A DNA stretch of 64,000 nucleotides from Clitoria ternatea (Eukaryota; Streptophyta; Magnoliopsida; Fabales; Fabaceae), in the NCBI GenBank assembly GCA_037962975.1, contig CM075676.1, positions 28,453,001 to 28,517,000 on the forward strand, read 5' to 3'. Shown one piece after another: positions 45,589-56,289 of this stretch (positions within the stretch are counted from its first letter, which is position 1; each line of letters begins with the position of its first letter). The notes under the pieces were generated by a model. It searched no databases and was not told where the DNA came from. It saw only the letters and a program-made list of their open reading frames with translations. Both the position numbers and the translations under genes were made by a program.

Positions 45589-45923
45589 CCTTTAACCTCT
45601 AGTTTGAAGCCTAGGAGCGCTAAAATTGTCACTAATTAGGTAATTATCACTACCCGTTACATATAAAATCATTTTCAAGCTTTTGAAGGCCATGAAAAAT
45701 AGAAACTAAGACCCCTTTCATGCAACCTGAAAATCCAGCAAAGAGAAAAAGGAAGGAAAAAGAAAATTGATGGCACCCATTTACTCACCTTAGTCCTCCG
45801 GTCTTAAAACGTGATCGATTTTGGATTCCGGTAACAACTTGATCTCTAATTTGGAGTTTCCCTCACACGGCAATGGCTTCCCTCTCTGATGATTTCACTC
45901 TCTATTCTTTTCTTGCTTTCTCG
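45589..45923. other. Sequence between solo LTR and next LTR
   Basis: Resembles the leader/U5 part of a legume LTR (minus strand GACCGGAGGACTAAGGTGAG, with a donor-like site). No ORF. Joined to 43994-44080 before the solo LTR inserted. Confidence 0.35.
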
Positions 45924-46369
45924 TGTAACATCCCTTATTTTCGTGTAATTGGTCCCTGGACCAAGGTGTTTATTTTCTGTGTTAATTTTATGTGCAATGA
46001 TATTTGGACTGAGGCCAACTTGATTTATATGCTGGTGGTTAATATTTTTAAAAGGATTTAAAGGACTAAAATAATTATTTATAATTTAATTTAGTAGAGA
46101 AAATCAATGATCAATTAAAGAAAACTTAGTAATTAAATAGCAGTATATAAATCATGTTAGTTTAATTATTAACTTTGTATTGGTTCAGGCCCAGTAAGCC
46201 CCCGGGTGTCGAACTTAAGTCATTTTTGTCCCAGAGTATTCGTATTGTCGTACTCGACTATTTTCGTGAAGGTCTTGAGGCCCAATTCTAGCCACTCTGT
46301 TGCCCAAGAATTTATTTCAATAAAATAAGTTAATTTCTAAAGCCATTATACGCACCTATTTGTATTTTA

Positions 46370-46810
46370 ATCATAACTCTCTCTCCTGTTAATGAAATTG
46401 AGTCGTTCTTATCTCAAAATTTTCGTATCAAAATTTCCTATAACTTTGATGTTAACCACGAAGCCCAATTCTCACCCGTTTGGTCCTAAAATTAAAAATA
46501 CTACACTGCCTCACGTGTTCACTGTTACAACTTGACCATTTCCACTGTTCTCACTCGTATGTCTATGAAATTGGATAATTCTTCCTCTAAATGTTTTTAG
46601 ACTTATTTCTCTACAAATTTGATGAAGGGCACGAAAGCCAATTCCCCACTTATTTACCCTTGAAAATTTATTATTTTCACTAAATTATAAAACATCATAG
46701 CTTGGAACAGTTTTTGTATTTAGGGCATATCTCCCTTTTCTGATGTTGGATTTTTGTGTACCATACCTAGTTTTAAAGGGGAGACATAGTTCTACAACTT
46801 TTATGTTATG
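46370..46810 (-). repeat. Three copies of the GTTGTAGAT/GAGATATG module, reversed
   Basis: The plus strand shows CATAACTCTCTC, ATTTCCTATAACTTTGATGTT, then TCGTATGTCTATGAAATTGG, then GGGCATATCTCCCTTTTC with GTTCTACAACTTTTATGTT. These are reverse complements of the modules seen at 5.0-5.5 and 7.4-7.7 kb. Again antisense to the LTR that holds them. The 73-aa minus-strand frame at 46685-46906 falls within this tract. Confidence 0.6.
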
Positions 46811-48336
46811 TGTTTTTCCAAATTTGTAACATAACCCCTTGAAAAACATGAGACAAGTTGACACCTGAGGATTGTGCCACACTAGCCCCATGCAAAAATG
46901 GTCCAATCACCTTCTACCACCCATGAGACACATGTTTCCTCCTCATCAACTCCTTGTATTGCATTCTGAATTGATGGAGGAACACTTGGTGTGTAACATC
47001 CCTAATATTTTATTAAAATTATGAGTAACGGAAAATATTAATAATTGTTTTAGGGATTTATTTGATATTTTTATGAATTATTAGGCAATTATAAATAATT
47101 AACTAGTGAGGAAATAAATAAATTTATATGATTAATTACAAAAAGGTTAAATGAGGTGTAATTAGAAGGAGGTAAAAGTTTAACTAAAACTTTCAAAGAA
47201 AATATAAAAGAAATGGGGAAAAGACAGTTTTGTCCTTGAGTCTTAAATAATAAGGATTTCCTTTCTTCCTCATTATCCACGCGAGCCTTCTTCTTCTTCT
47301 CCTTCTCTTCCTCTTCTCCTCCCTCAATACCGAGAGTTGCATGCTCCAAGGGAAGACTCTGTTCACGTCAAAACTTCAAAATAACCCCATTTCCGAGATC
47401 GTGACTTCGAGGTGAGTACAATGGACCCATTAAAGTTGAGTTATGTCTTTCTTCTTCATTTTCTCTCTCTAGCCGATGGACATGCATGGTGGGAGAAGCT
47501 TCTGTTTTCCACTCCTCCAGTGTATGGGAGCTTGAAAATGGTATTTAGAACAATTAGAGTAGTATAATGTTAATGGGTTTTGCGTTCGACCTCCGTAGGT
47601 AGCCAAACGAACGTTGGAAGACCGAGTGACGAAGCGGGTGTTGAATTCAGAGGTGGAACCTTGAGCCCAGCGCTTAGAGGATGCAATCGGCATCAAGAAC
47701 AAATCGTTAAAGCTTGGAATCGAGGTAAGGGGGTGTTCGGGTTGTAATTAATTAGAATAGGTGCGTATTTTGGGTTCGGGTCACCGAACTAAGTATTAAA
47801 ACAGTAAGAAAGATTGTGGATAATAATTACATGTGAATTGTGTATGGTTTATGATGAGTGTGAGATTAAAGTGTTTTGCATGGTGATGATTCGATGTGTA
47901 TAGTGGCGTTGTGATGACGGGCTTGACAAGTAGGTCGCCCAGTGGCAATGTGATGGCGGGCTTGACAAGTAGGTCGCCCATTTGAAGAGTATGTGCTGTT
48001 GTTGATGGCCACTTGTTATATAATATGATGAATGTGAATGATATATGTATGATTATGTGGTGTGGGATGGCCGACGGTATGTATAGCCCCTCGTTTCCCG
48101 CTCCCGTGGTTTTTGTGCCCAGTTGAGCTACCCAGTGGTCAAGTAGGACCCAGTGGTTGAGGTGGAGAGTCAAGCAGGACTCGGTGAACCAAGCAGGGTT
48201 CACGGGGTGTCAAGTAGGACCCCCAGCTGAAGGTCGATCCTTTAGTATCTGGATACTAGGCGTCGATTTTGTGTGAGAGTTAGTGGTGATAATTAATGAA
48301 TTATTAGTATTGTGTGATGGTGTATGTACCTAATTA

Positions 48337-48452
48337 TATTTGCCGAGTGTGACGTGCTATATTCACCGAGTGTGATTTGCTATATTTGCCGAGTGTGATT
48401 TACTATATTTGCCGAGTGTGATTTGTTATATTTGCCGAGTGTGATTTGTAAT
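48337..48452. repeat. Five 23-bp tandem repeats
   Basis: Unit TATATTTGCCGAGTGTGATT with small changes, five times in a row. Confidence 0.9.
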
Positions 48453-48819
48453 TTATGGATAAAGCAGTCGGACGGAGTTTATATACACGTATTTTGTTAT
48501 TTAATTTCCGTTCTAGATTAATTATGATGCCAAACACTCACCCTTGTTGTGCTTTCTTTCAATTTAGTAACCAGTGACAGGGAAGAGGTCGGAGCCCTGA
48601 AGGTGCGTCAAGCGGAGAATTGATGCCAAGGAACCGAGTGATTATGAAATGAATTATGTGTGTAATGCATAATGAGTTTTCTGTGTATGTGATGATATAT
48701 TATGTTGCTTGTGTGTTGAACTAATTTAGAATTGGTATGTTGATTAATCGGATATGAATTCATGGTGCTAAAGTAGTATGGTATTGATGTTAATGTGGTC
48801 GGTGTTGATTTTTATAAGT

Positions 48820-48821
<2 letters not shown>

Positions 48822-48862
<41 letters not shown>
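48822..48862. repeat. (TA)n microsatellite
   Basis: About 19 uninterrupted TA units within the solo LTR. Confidence 0.95.
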
Positions 48863-48864
<2 letters not shown>

Positions 48865-49084
48865 CACGGAGCCAATAGTAGGTGTATATGATAAATTGCT
48901 ATGAGCAGGTTTTGTGAATAAGTGTGGGTCATGAATGATGAAAACATGATGAATTGTGTCTGCTGTAGTATAGTTGATTACCGGACGAATCTCGCCCGAG
49001 CGGATTCAGTCTTGTCCGAGCGAGGGCCGAGGAAATTGATTTTGTGCCTATTTCGCTCAAGCGAGTATCCCTCGCTCCCTTCTG

Positions 49085-49425
49085 AGTGAAGGTTAAGACG
49101 TTTCCGAGTGAGCCATGACCGAGAGAACCTCTTCTGAGTGAAGGAAGGTTAGGAATGTTCCAAGTGAGGCATGATCGAGAAAACCTCTTCCGAGTGAAGG
49201 AAGGTTAGGAATATTCCGAGTGAGGTATGCCCGAGAGAACCTCTTCCGAGTGAAGGAAAGTTAGAATGTTTCCGAATTAGGTATGACCAAGAGAACCTCT
49301 TCCGAGTGAAGTAAGGTTAGAAGGTTTCTGAGTGAGGTATACCCGAGAGAACCTTTTCCGAGTGAAGGAAGGTTAAGAGGTTCCGAGTGAGATATGACCA
49401 AGTGGACCCATTTCCAAGTAAAAAC
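49085..49425. repeat. Six tandem repeats of about 57 bp (CCGAGTGAAGGAAGG type)
   Basis: Unit: AAGGAAGGTTAGGAAT, TTCCGAGTGAGGTATG, CCGAGAGAACCTCTTCCGAG. Six diverged copies. Similar CCGAGTGA repeats are at 6060-6620. Confidence 0.85.
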
Positions 49426-49487
49426 CGAATTGTTAATTTTCCTTGTAAGTCTCGTAGTTCGCTCAGGTTTAAAATGTAGAATTCGCC

Positions 49488-49562
49488 CAAGCGAGTCGGA
49501 ACTCGCCTAAGCGACCTTCACGGGTTTCGCCTAAGCGAATTAGGGTCTCGCTCAGGTGAATG
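49488..49562. repeat. TTCGCCTAAGCGAA palindrome cluster
   Basis: ATTCGCCCAAGCGAGT, ACTCGCCTAAGCGAC, TTTCGCCTAAGCGAAT and TCTCGCTCAGGTGAAT follow each other in 75 bp; further CTCGCCCGAGCGG-like sites at 48990-49070. Confidence 0.85.
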
Positions 49563-50896
49563 ACCCTGTCTTCATTTTCTTCTTCTGTTGATTCTAAATA
49601 ATTCCATTTTATTATTTAATTTATTTGCTATCGTTTATTATTCTGAGTGTGCTTAAGAAAAATAAATGTTGTTTTACATTAGGATCTAATTAACTATCAG
49701 TAAACGTGAAAAATTTATTGTGAAAAATAATTAAACGGATGTAAATAAATATGAAATCAACGTAGGACATCACTTGGTGGACATGCCATAAGCCTTAATT
49801 TCTCAATCTTTCTCCTAGGCTAGCCGTGAACCACATTGGCCTCCAATGTTAGCATACAAAATTTTCCTTGTCTCAAAAACACTTAAACAATTTTTCTAAG
49901 TCACAAAAACAAAAATTAGCTCTTCACTTCTCTTTCTCTATCTTATGTTATTCCTCTCTAGATCCACCATACACTTGTTCCTTTGCTCCTCATGCAAAGA
50001 AAATGACCATCTCTTAAATACTTCATAAATTCCTCCCACATTTCCAAAAACAACACTTTCACCTCACTTTCGCCTCTTCATATTCATGCCAGCAACTCAC
50101 TAAAAGGCCTTCATTTTCCTTGTTCTTAGTGTTTCCCTCATGGTGAACTTGAAGTAAGAAACTTAATCCTTATACTTTTCCCTTCTTAGTCATGACTATC
50201 ATCAAGGTAGGGGGAGTACACTCTCTTTCTACTCCTTGATTTTGCATGCATGGTGTCGTATGAATCACCCTAAGATTCATACCTTGGTGTTGTTCCCAAA
50301 CTTGGTCCTTAAAGTTTGTTAAATGGCTCAAAACTTGTTCTCAAACTTAAGTATGTCTAGGTAGTCAATAGGATCTCGCCATTCAGCTTGGTATGTTGAG
50401 TTGAAGAATATTTCTTCATTTATTCTGTTGTTTCTTCATTTATTCAGCTTGGTAATCTGCTCTGCTGTGTTTTAGTCATAATCGGTCCATGTCCTTGTGG
50501 GTATTTCAAAATTTATTTGGACTTTTTGATAGGACTGTTGTTGATTATTCTGTGCACATTGTGAGGAGGTTGTTAGGCTGCCATCTTTGTCAGGGCAGTG
50601 TGTTAGTATGTTGCTAACTGTTGTAGGTTCATATCGTATGTAGCTTTTTGTTTCTAGGATCAAAACAATATGTATCTTTTTCTTTTTAATGATTTAAGCA
50701 TTGATTGCCCCCATTCCATTGCTGGTTATTTAGTACTAATTAATTGCATTGAAACTTGAAATAGGTCATCAACTATCAAACAGCTATGAATTAGCTTCTT
50801 CACAATTGTCAAACTCTGTAGGATCATACCAGATGACGTTTTTTTATCTCCTTGTGTTTGTTAATTAACTGTAAATTCAGCTTTGAGTGGAACCCT

Positions 50897-52498
50897 TGAC
50901 ACGCTGTCATTGTCGGGTCAAATAAAAAGTTAAATTAATATAGTATAAGGTGAACAACCTTAGTCATCTCTCGAGGACCTTAGTTTAATTAGTTACACTC
51001 AATTTAGTTATAATAAAGGGGGGTTTGTGTTGAGCTTGAAAGGAAAATTAAGTGATTATATAATAGTGCAAAAAGTAAATTTATGAGTAAGAATAATCAA
51101 ATTTAGAAACAACCAACCCAAGGAATTAATAAATCTTTAGTTAACTAATCATTGGTCACAAATATGATTAAATATAATTAATTTCTCAACCTTGAATCAT
51201 TTGGAATCCCTAAATGATTATATTCTAGAAAATCTTCTAGAATTGAATTAATGAACTAATAAGAATAATCAATCGATATATTCTTATTAATTACTAAAAT
51301 AACTTTAAAACCATAATTTGATTGAGTTAAGAAACTAAATAGAAATCTCTTATTTAGTAACTTAATCTTTGTTCTCAAATTGATTATTGATTAACTAACC
51401 AACATCAGTTTAGATTATAGATTGTTTAATTATATACCAATCGGTTATACACTTAAATAATCTACCATCATAAGTGCTTGAGAAACAAAGAAAAGTAATT
51501 ATCTTCAATCAAAATATTAAGAGCAAGAACTCAAAGTTAACATAAAGAAAAATTAAATTCCTTGAGTTGATTTTAAAAGATTAAGCTTCCATGATAATTT
51601 TTAACAATGAAAGCTAATATTAAATTTACTAAAACTTTGATTATAAAAGTAAATAACAAATAATAAAATTAACTTACTTGATATTGAGGAAGGGAAATGA
51701 AAACCATAACTTGAAGGATGGAATATAAAACAAGGAGATAAAGCAAAAGAAAGAACTAAAACTTAAGAAGCTAAAACAAAGATATAGAATTATAATGGAA
51801 ACTAAAGCATGTATTTCTTATGTATTTCTTGTGTATCTTCCTTACAACTTCAAGCATCTATTTATAGGCAAGATATGATGATACTATACATTCATTTTCT
51901 GATTATTAATGCATTTTTCAACATTGGTGGGCTTGAAATTACAATAATTCAAAAGAAGATAATGGTAGGTGTTGAAATGCATTCTCCTCTTTATCTTCTC
52001 CACCTTGCGAGTCCAATATGACCTTTTAGATGGCCGAATTTTGAAAAACCTTCAACATGAAAGTTGTAGATCTATGTCTTATTGAGAAGTTGGCGCAAGA
52101 ATAAGGTCATTTGGACACCTAGAGCTCCAGATATGTGTATTTTAGTGAACTATGTCAATGCTGGTGGGACATATGAGGGCTGATTGATTCAAGCTCCATT
52201 TCTTTATTTTTTCCAGATGAAAAATAACCAAATTTGATCATCATGATGTAGCCCTCTGTCTTATCTTTCCATGGGCTCCAAGATTAGCCCATTTGGATTA
52301 CAAAAGCCCAAGTTATGGCCAAAATAAGGCAAGATACTCAAGATACATACAAAAAATGAAAATTGAAACATATATACATAATACTTCAATTTAACTAAAC
52401 AACATAAAACTTAATTAAAATACTATTATTAAACATAGTAATTATATAATAAACCCCAAGTGTAAAACAATAATAAGTGTATTAAAATTGATTTATCA
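50897..52498 (-). repeat. 3' LTR of the Gypsy element
   Basis: 1602 bp. Minus strand starts TGATAAATCAATTTTAA after the PPT and ends CAGCGTGTCA. Antisense modules are at 52050-52330. The small plus-strand frame at 51809-52021 lies inside. Confidence 0.9.
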
Positions 52499-52513
52499 AA
52501 TTCCCCCACACTT
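52499..52513 (-). other. Polypurine tract of the Gypsy element
   Basis: Minus strand AAGTGTGGGGGAATT directly before the 3' LTR start, the form seen in Athila/Diaspora elements. Confidence 0.85.
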
Positions 52514-54389
52514 AAGCTTTTGCACTCCAGGGCAAAACCAAACCAAAAACTAAAATGAGAAACAACAGAAAAAAGTTTTTTTTTTCAAATTGATTTTTTT
52601 TTTAAGTCTAAAATAATAAGTAATACACATCATTCCTTATATCAAGAGGTCATGATAAGTATGAATAAGAAGCATTACATAGTAGTTTCACAAATTGAGT
52701 GATCAAATCAAAGAGTGAATGAAAATGTGATAGATGTTCTCTTTATGCTCTCTATATCTCAATTGCTTGGGTTTGTGTATACTCTCAGAAATCACCCAAA
52801 TAAATTAGCACTACCATAGGCTTGACAAATTTCTAATTTCCATATTTGAACACATATGCATGCAGAGATTAAAAGGACTTTATTAAGGTTGTAATGGGGC
52901 CAAGGTGATATAGGGTGGATAAAATGAAATAGTATGGCTAAACTTAGGGTTGAAAAAGAGCAATGGAGTAAGTGATTTAGTGATTGTGGAAGTACATTTT
53001 GAAACTCAATACTTAGCAAAATGAAACATGATGGAGGATAAAACATGAGAATAAATCCTCCTGATTATTTTCATACATATATTCACCACTTCTTCTTTTT
53101 CTTCTTTTTCTCTTTTTCTTTATTATTTATTTTTTTTACTTTCTTTTTGAATAATGAAACAACAACATATATATCTTGGGTACATTTCCACAATCATCAA
53201 GAATCTTTATTCATAGTAATTCCAAAACTCCTAATCAATTCCTAAGCAAAGGTGATCATGTTTTTTTTTTGGGCTATTGGCAAATTATGTGGCTGAATCA
53301 AGAAATGGATATAGGCTCAACGTGGGTAACAATGGAAAGTATGTAAGGTAAGGCATATGGCTAGTGGCTAGTTAAAAAAAATGGCCTTAATCACATCAAA
53401 GCATGCACATGGAACATAATACATCAAAAAGAAACAAGTCAAGTTCTAGAGTACTAATAAATAAGGGTTAATCAAGAAAAAGGAAAGATGGCATAATATG
53501 ATCCATCCAATTAAGCTCAAAATCTCACCGAGGGTGGTCAATCTATCACAATTCATATACAATTTGATCTTCACAAACAACTTATTAAATTAATATGCAA
53601 GGAAATTATTCATAACATGTCATGAAATATTGGACAAGGGTGATGCAATTACTCATTACTTAGACAAATTTAAAAAACAAATTTAGTGAAAAGCATGTAG
53701 AATTTAAAATAAAAAACTGGAAATGATGATTTTTTTTTTGTGAACAAGAAACAAAAAAGGAAAAATAAATCATAACCAAATATTGGTGTCAAGATCCGGT
53801 TCCTTATGCTTCTTGCTCTGTACTTTTTTTTTAAGGGCGCTTAGTAACAAAGATACCTACAACAAATTGGTCAGTTCAATTGCATGTGAAATGATTAGTA
53901 TAACTGAACAATTTGATTGTGTCATACAACCCAGTTTCATAGGCCTTGTGTTAGAACCCATAAGAGAAATATCATCAACACAACCATGAGTAGCATCAAG
54001 AGCAATAACATACATCTTAATTCATTCGTATGCCTATAGAAAGACTCTGCTATATCATCCATTAAGAGAAAATAAAGAACCTGATGATTGACTAGTGGTG
54101 AGGTATGGCTCCGATCTGAAAGAAAAGGAAGAAGGCAAAGTGTGGCGGCTGAAGAATGATGAAGATGATGTTTATGGTTGCAGAATGGTTGATGTCGAAT
54201 AGAAATGATTCGGGTGAAGGTAAAGGCAAAGGCGCGGCACTAAAGTAAATATAGTGGCTATGTGTGTGTGTGTGTTTTTATTTTTTTATTTTTATTTTTT
54301 ATTTTTTTATTTTTTTATTTTTTATGAAAAACGGTTTTGATAAGGAAGGTGAAACGATTGTGGTAATCCGAGTGAGATTTGTTATGAGG

Positions 54390-54610
54390 ATGCGTCTCAA
54401 GAGTTTGGACTCTTTACTCAGCCCATCCCAACAAAAGTACTCATGAAAGAAAAAAAAATTATTTATTTTTTTTATTTTAAAAAAATTAAACAAAAGTGAT
54501 ACTGACACTATATAGTGAAGGATATGTCTCAAGACTTTGGTTCTCAAAGATGCATCTTTATGACTTTAGATACAACTTTCCCAAATTAATCTTTACTCTG
54601 TCTATCCCTC
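54390..54610 (-). repeat. Two partial copies of a Cys-finger ORF segment
   Basis: GGATGCGTCTCAAGAGTTTG ... CTTTACTCAGCCCATCC (54392-54432) and a more diverged version (about 54526-54606) repeat the segment found intact at about 55889-55946 inside the ORF at 55759-56289, where it encodes DGLSKENLDNLIQTLETHP. Confidence 0.7.
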
Positions 54611-54624
54611 ACAAAAAAAATAAT

Positions 54625-54663
<39 letters not shown>

Positions 54664-54687
54664 CTCAGACCATATATATAACTCAGA

Positions 54688-54700
54688 CCCCCCACACTTA
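54688..54700 (-). other. Second polypurine-tract-like sequence
   Basis: Minus strand AATAAGTGTGGGGGGTCTG preceded by GAGGACAATGTC, a context common near the 3' ends of Athila/Diaspora coding regions. It lies about 2.2 kb from the LTR, so may serve as a central PPT or be a relic. Confidence 0.5.
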
Positions 54701-54814
54701 TTCAAGACATTGTCCTCAGTGTCTTATATGATTTCCACAGTCTATTTTTTTTCTTTTTCTTTTTCTTTTTTTTAATGATTTTTTTTTAAAATATAGATAA
54801 AGGTGAGAAAGAAG

Positions 54815-55444
54815 TTATAACCGAAGGGTGGTGTCTGGTTCTGGATTCTTTCGCTTGTGTGTGTGATCCTTATCTTGCTTCAAGAGGGGTTGAGGTTGGG
54901 GTAAAAAGCTCTGCAAAATATCAATCAATTCATCTGTATCTGATGAAGCATGAATGAATGATCGATCATCTTGAGTTATAAGGCCCTGTTCCATAGCTTT
55001 ATCTAAAAACATTAACAAACTGTCATAAAAACCATTGATATTTAATAATCCTAATGGCTTTTTATGAAAGTTCATGCTACACCATGATAAAATGCAAAAT
55101 ATTTCCTCAAAAGTACCAAAACCTCCAGGAAGTGCGATAAAGGCTTCAACACCTATAACCATACGAGCCATTCGTTGATAGAGGCTTGTAACTTTTACCT
55201 CAGTTCCTACAGCAATATCTGGTGTAATACCAACATGATGTAGGATGATACTAGAAACGTTGCTTCCTTCAACTAGTGCAGATAGTGCCATGGAGCCTCT
55301 CAAACTCTGTACTCCTCCTCTATACAAGACCTTTATTTCTTTCGCAGCCAATAGTTTTCCCAACTTAGTAGCTGCTATTAGGTACTCCTTACAATTACCA
55401 TTGTTGGATCCACCAAGCACACAAATGGATTTGATTTTTTTCAT
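54815..55444 (-). CDS. LONELY GUY-like (cytokinin riboside monophosphate phosphoribohydrolase-like) ORF carried by the Gypsy element
   Basis: Intact 209-aa intronless frame in the sense of the element, between integrase and the 3' LTR. The Rossmann-like start KSICVLGGSNNG (5-16), the signature PGGFGTFEE (106-114) and KKPLGLLNINGFYDSLL (128-144) are those of LOG enzymes, which release active cytokinin bases from their riboside monophosphates. The length matches (about 210-220). Deviations: the usual YGGGxxGLMG is YRGGVQSLRG (41-50), and the QRK of the active site is QRM (90-92; Arg91 kept, Lys lost). So the fold is likely, but activity is uncertain. Plant LOG genes have several introns; none is seen here, which suggests capture through RNA. 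The C-terminal 30 residues are basic and Pro-rich. A TATA-like box is 40 bp upstream of the ATG. Confidence 0.85.
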   Translation of the reverse strand: MKKIKSICVLGGSNNGNCKEYLIAATKLGKLLAAKEIKVLYRGGVQSLRGSMALSALVEGSNVSSIILHHVGITPDIAVGTEVKVTSLYQRMARMVIGVEAFIALPGGFGTFEEIFCILSWCSMNFHKKPLGLLNINGFYDSLLMFLDKAMEQGLITQDDRSFIHASSDTDELIDILQSFLPQPQPLLKQDKDHTHKRKNPEPDTTLRL

Positions 55445-55483
55445 CTCTTTTTTTTTGTGTTTTCTATATAGAGTTATGCGCCC

Positions 55484-55490
55484 TTATATA
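55484..55490 (-). promoter_or_regulatory. TATA-like box ahead of the LOG-like ORF
   Basis: Minus strand CTATATAAGGGCGC, 40 nt before the start codon; a second CTATATAG lies closer. Suggests, but does not prove, an own short-leader transcript. Confidence 0.4.
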
Positions 55491-55758
55491 GATAAAAACT
55501 GAGATGAAATAATTGATGAAAGATAAAAAGTTTACATAATTATTATTATATAAAAATAAATGACGGTAATGAAGAAATTTGAAAAGACATGATTGAAGAA
55601 AATAAAAATAGGTAATTTTAAAAGTCAAAGTGAATTCAGAAAAGTAAAACATTGAAAACAACAGTAAATATGTACAGTAGTTGTGATTATGGCTCACATC
55701 TTCCTCTGGTTTTACGTCCAGTAACGGCTTAAACGCCTTCTATGAGTCGAGGTTTTTG

Positions 55759-56289
55759 CTACCCATCCAGTTTTCTTATAAACTGGCAAACAGGGTCGTT
55801 TAACGCCAGATTCCCAAGGCTATAGTTTTTTCTTTGTTGAATGAATAGATCATATAATTTCAGAAGGACTCCTTGAACCGTTCCACATGGATGCGTCTCA
55901 AGAGTTTGGATTAAGTTATCCAAGTTCTCTTTACTCAGTCCATCCTTTATAAATTTAATTTTGTCCTCCCGATTTATAGATACCATTCCAGGGTTCCTAC
56001 AACGTGTATCACAATTTCATCTTGCACACTTATGGCAAACTCACATCCTTTTAGGTCTTCGTTTTTTAGAATAAGAACTACGTCCCATACCTGGCAAATG
56101 TTTTATATAGGACTTATGTAATTCACCAGAGAGACGTACCTTTGCTTCAATAAGCCAACGAACATCCTCTGGAATGCCAAAATATGTGAGTAGTTTTAAC
56201 CTTTAAACTCGAGCTTTGTAAATTTTTACAATCACATCGCGTGGAAGTGTAGGGAATCTTTCCTTAAGTTTTGCAAGGGTTTGTTCCAT
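55759..56289 (-). pseudogene. Accessory ORF with basic stretch and Cys finger, broken by two stops
   Basis: One continuous frame of 176 codons from an ATG at 56289 to a stop at 55759, with two internal stops (TAA 56203-56205, codon 29; TGA 56041-56043, codon 83). Codons 74-82 encode a very basic run SKKRRPKR, followed directly by the Cys pattern C85-x2-C88-x4-C93-x3-C97, then a helical-looking C-terminal half (102-176). A nuclear-targeting or nucleic-acid-binding protein is plausible. The basic run plus small Cys finger recalls the nucleic-acid-binding / silencing-suppressor proteins of some plant RNA viruses, but I see no sequence match I would trust. It is in the element's sense, between pol and the LOG-like ORF. 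Confidence 0.6.

Larger units (their letters stand above)
46992..49772 (+). mobile_element. Solo LTR, 2.8 kb, relative of the 30991-33202 LTR
   Basis: Begins TGTAACATCCCTAATATTTT and ends ...GGACATCA, flanked by the direct repeat CTTGGTG (46985-46991 and 49773-49779; a 5-bp duplication is expected, so the LTR start could be two bases earlier). It shares the TAGTATCTGGATACT and GTCAAGTAGGACCC blocks with the LTR at 31-33 kb. It contains several tandem repeats listed separately. No PBS, PPT or genes are adjacent. The minus-strand frames at 47089-48203 are not supported as genes. Confidence 0.75.
45924..50890 (+). mobile_element. TGTAACATCCC-type LTR sequence, interrupted by a solo LTR
   Basis: Starts TGTAACATCCCTTATTTTCG at 45924. 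The part 45924-46991 continues after the inserted LTR at 49780: the flank ...TTGATGGAGGAACA resumes with GGACATGCCATAAGCC. It has three antisense modules (46370-46810) and, after 49850, a T/C-rich leader-like tract like the one at 20.6-22.5 kb. The right end is not resolved, and sequence up to 50896 is included only provisionally. Confidence 0.45.
52514..54814 (-). other. Noncoding 3' region of the Gypsy element
   Basis: About 2.3 kb without a credible gene. Contains T-rich tracts, a (TG)n/(TTTTTA)n stretch (54258-54320), a (TA)n run (about 54627-54662), partial copies of a segment of the upstream Cys-finger ORF (54390-54610) and a second PPT-like AAGTGTGGGGGG (54688-54700). Confidence 0.6.

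Noticed and set aside
47796..48203. 135-aa minus-strand ORF
   Set aside because: Inside a solo LTR, low-complexity, crosses short direct repeats; no known domain.
55464..55697. 77-aa minus-strand ORF upstream of the LOG-like ORF
   Set aside because: Phe/Tyr-rich translation of AT-rich spacer; no domain, overlaps the likely promoter.
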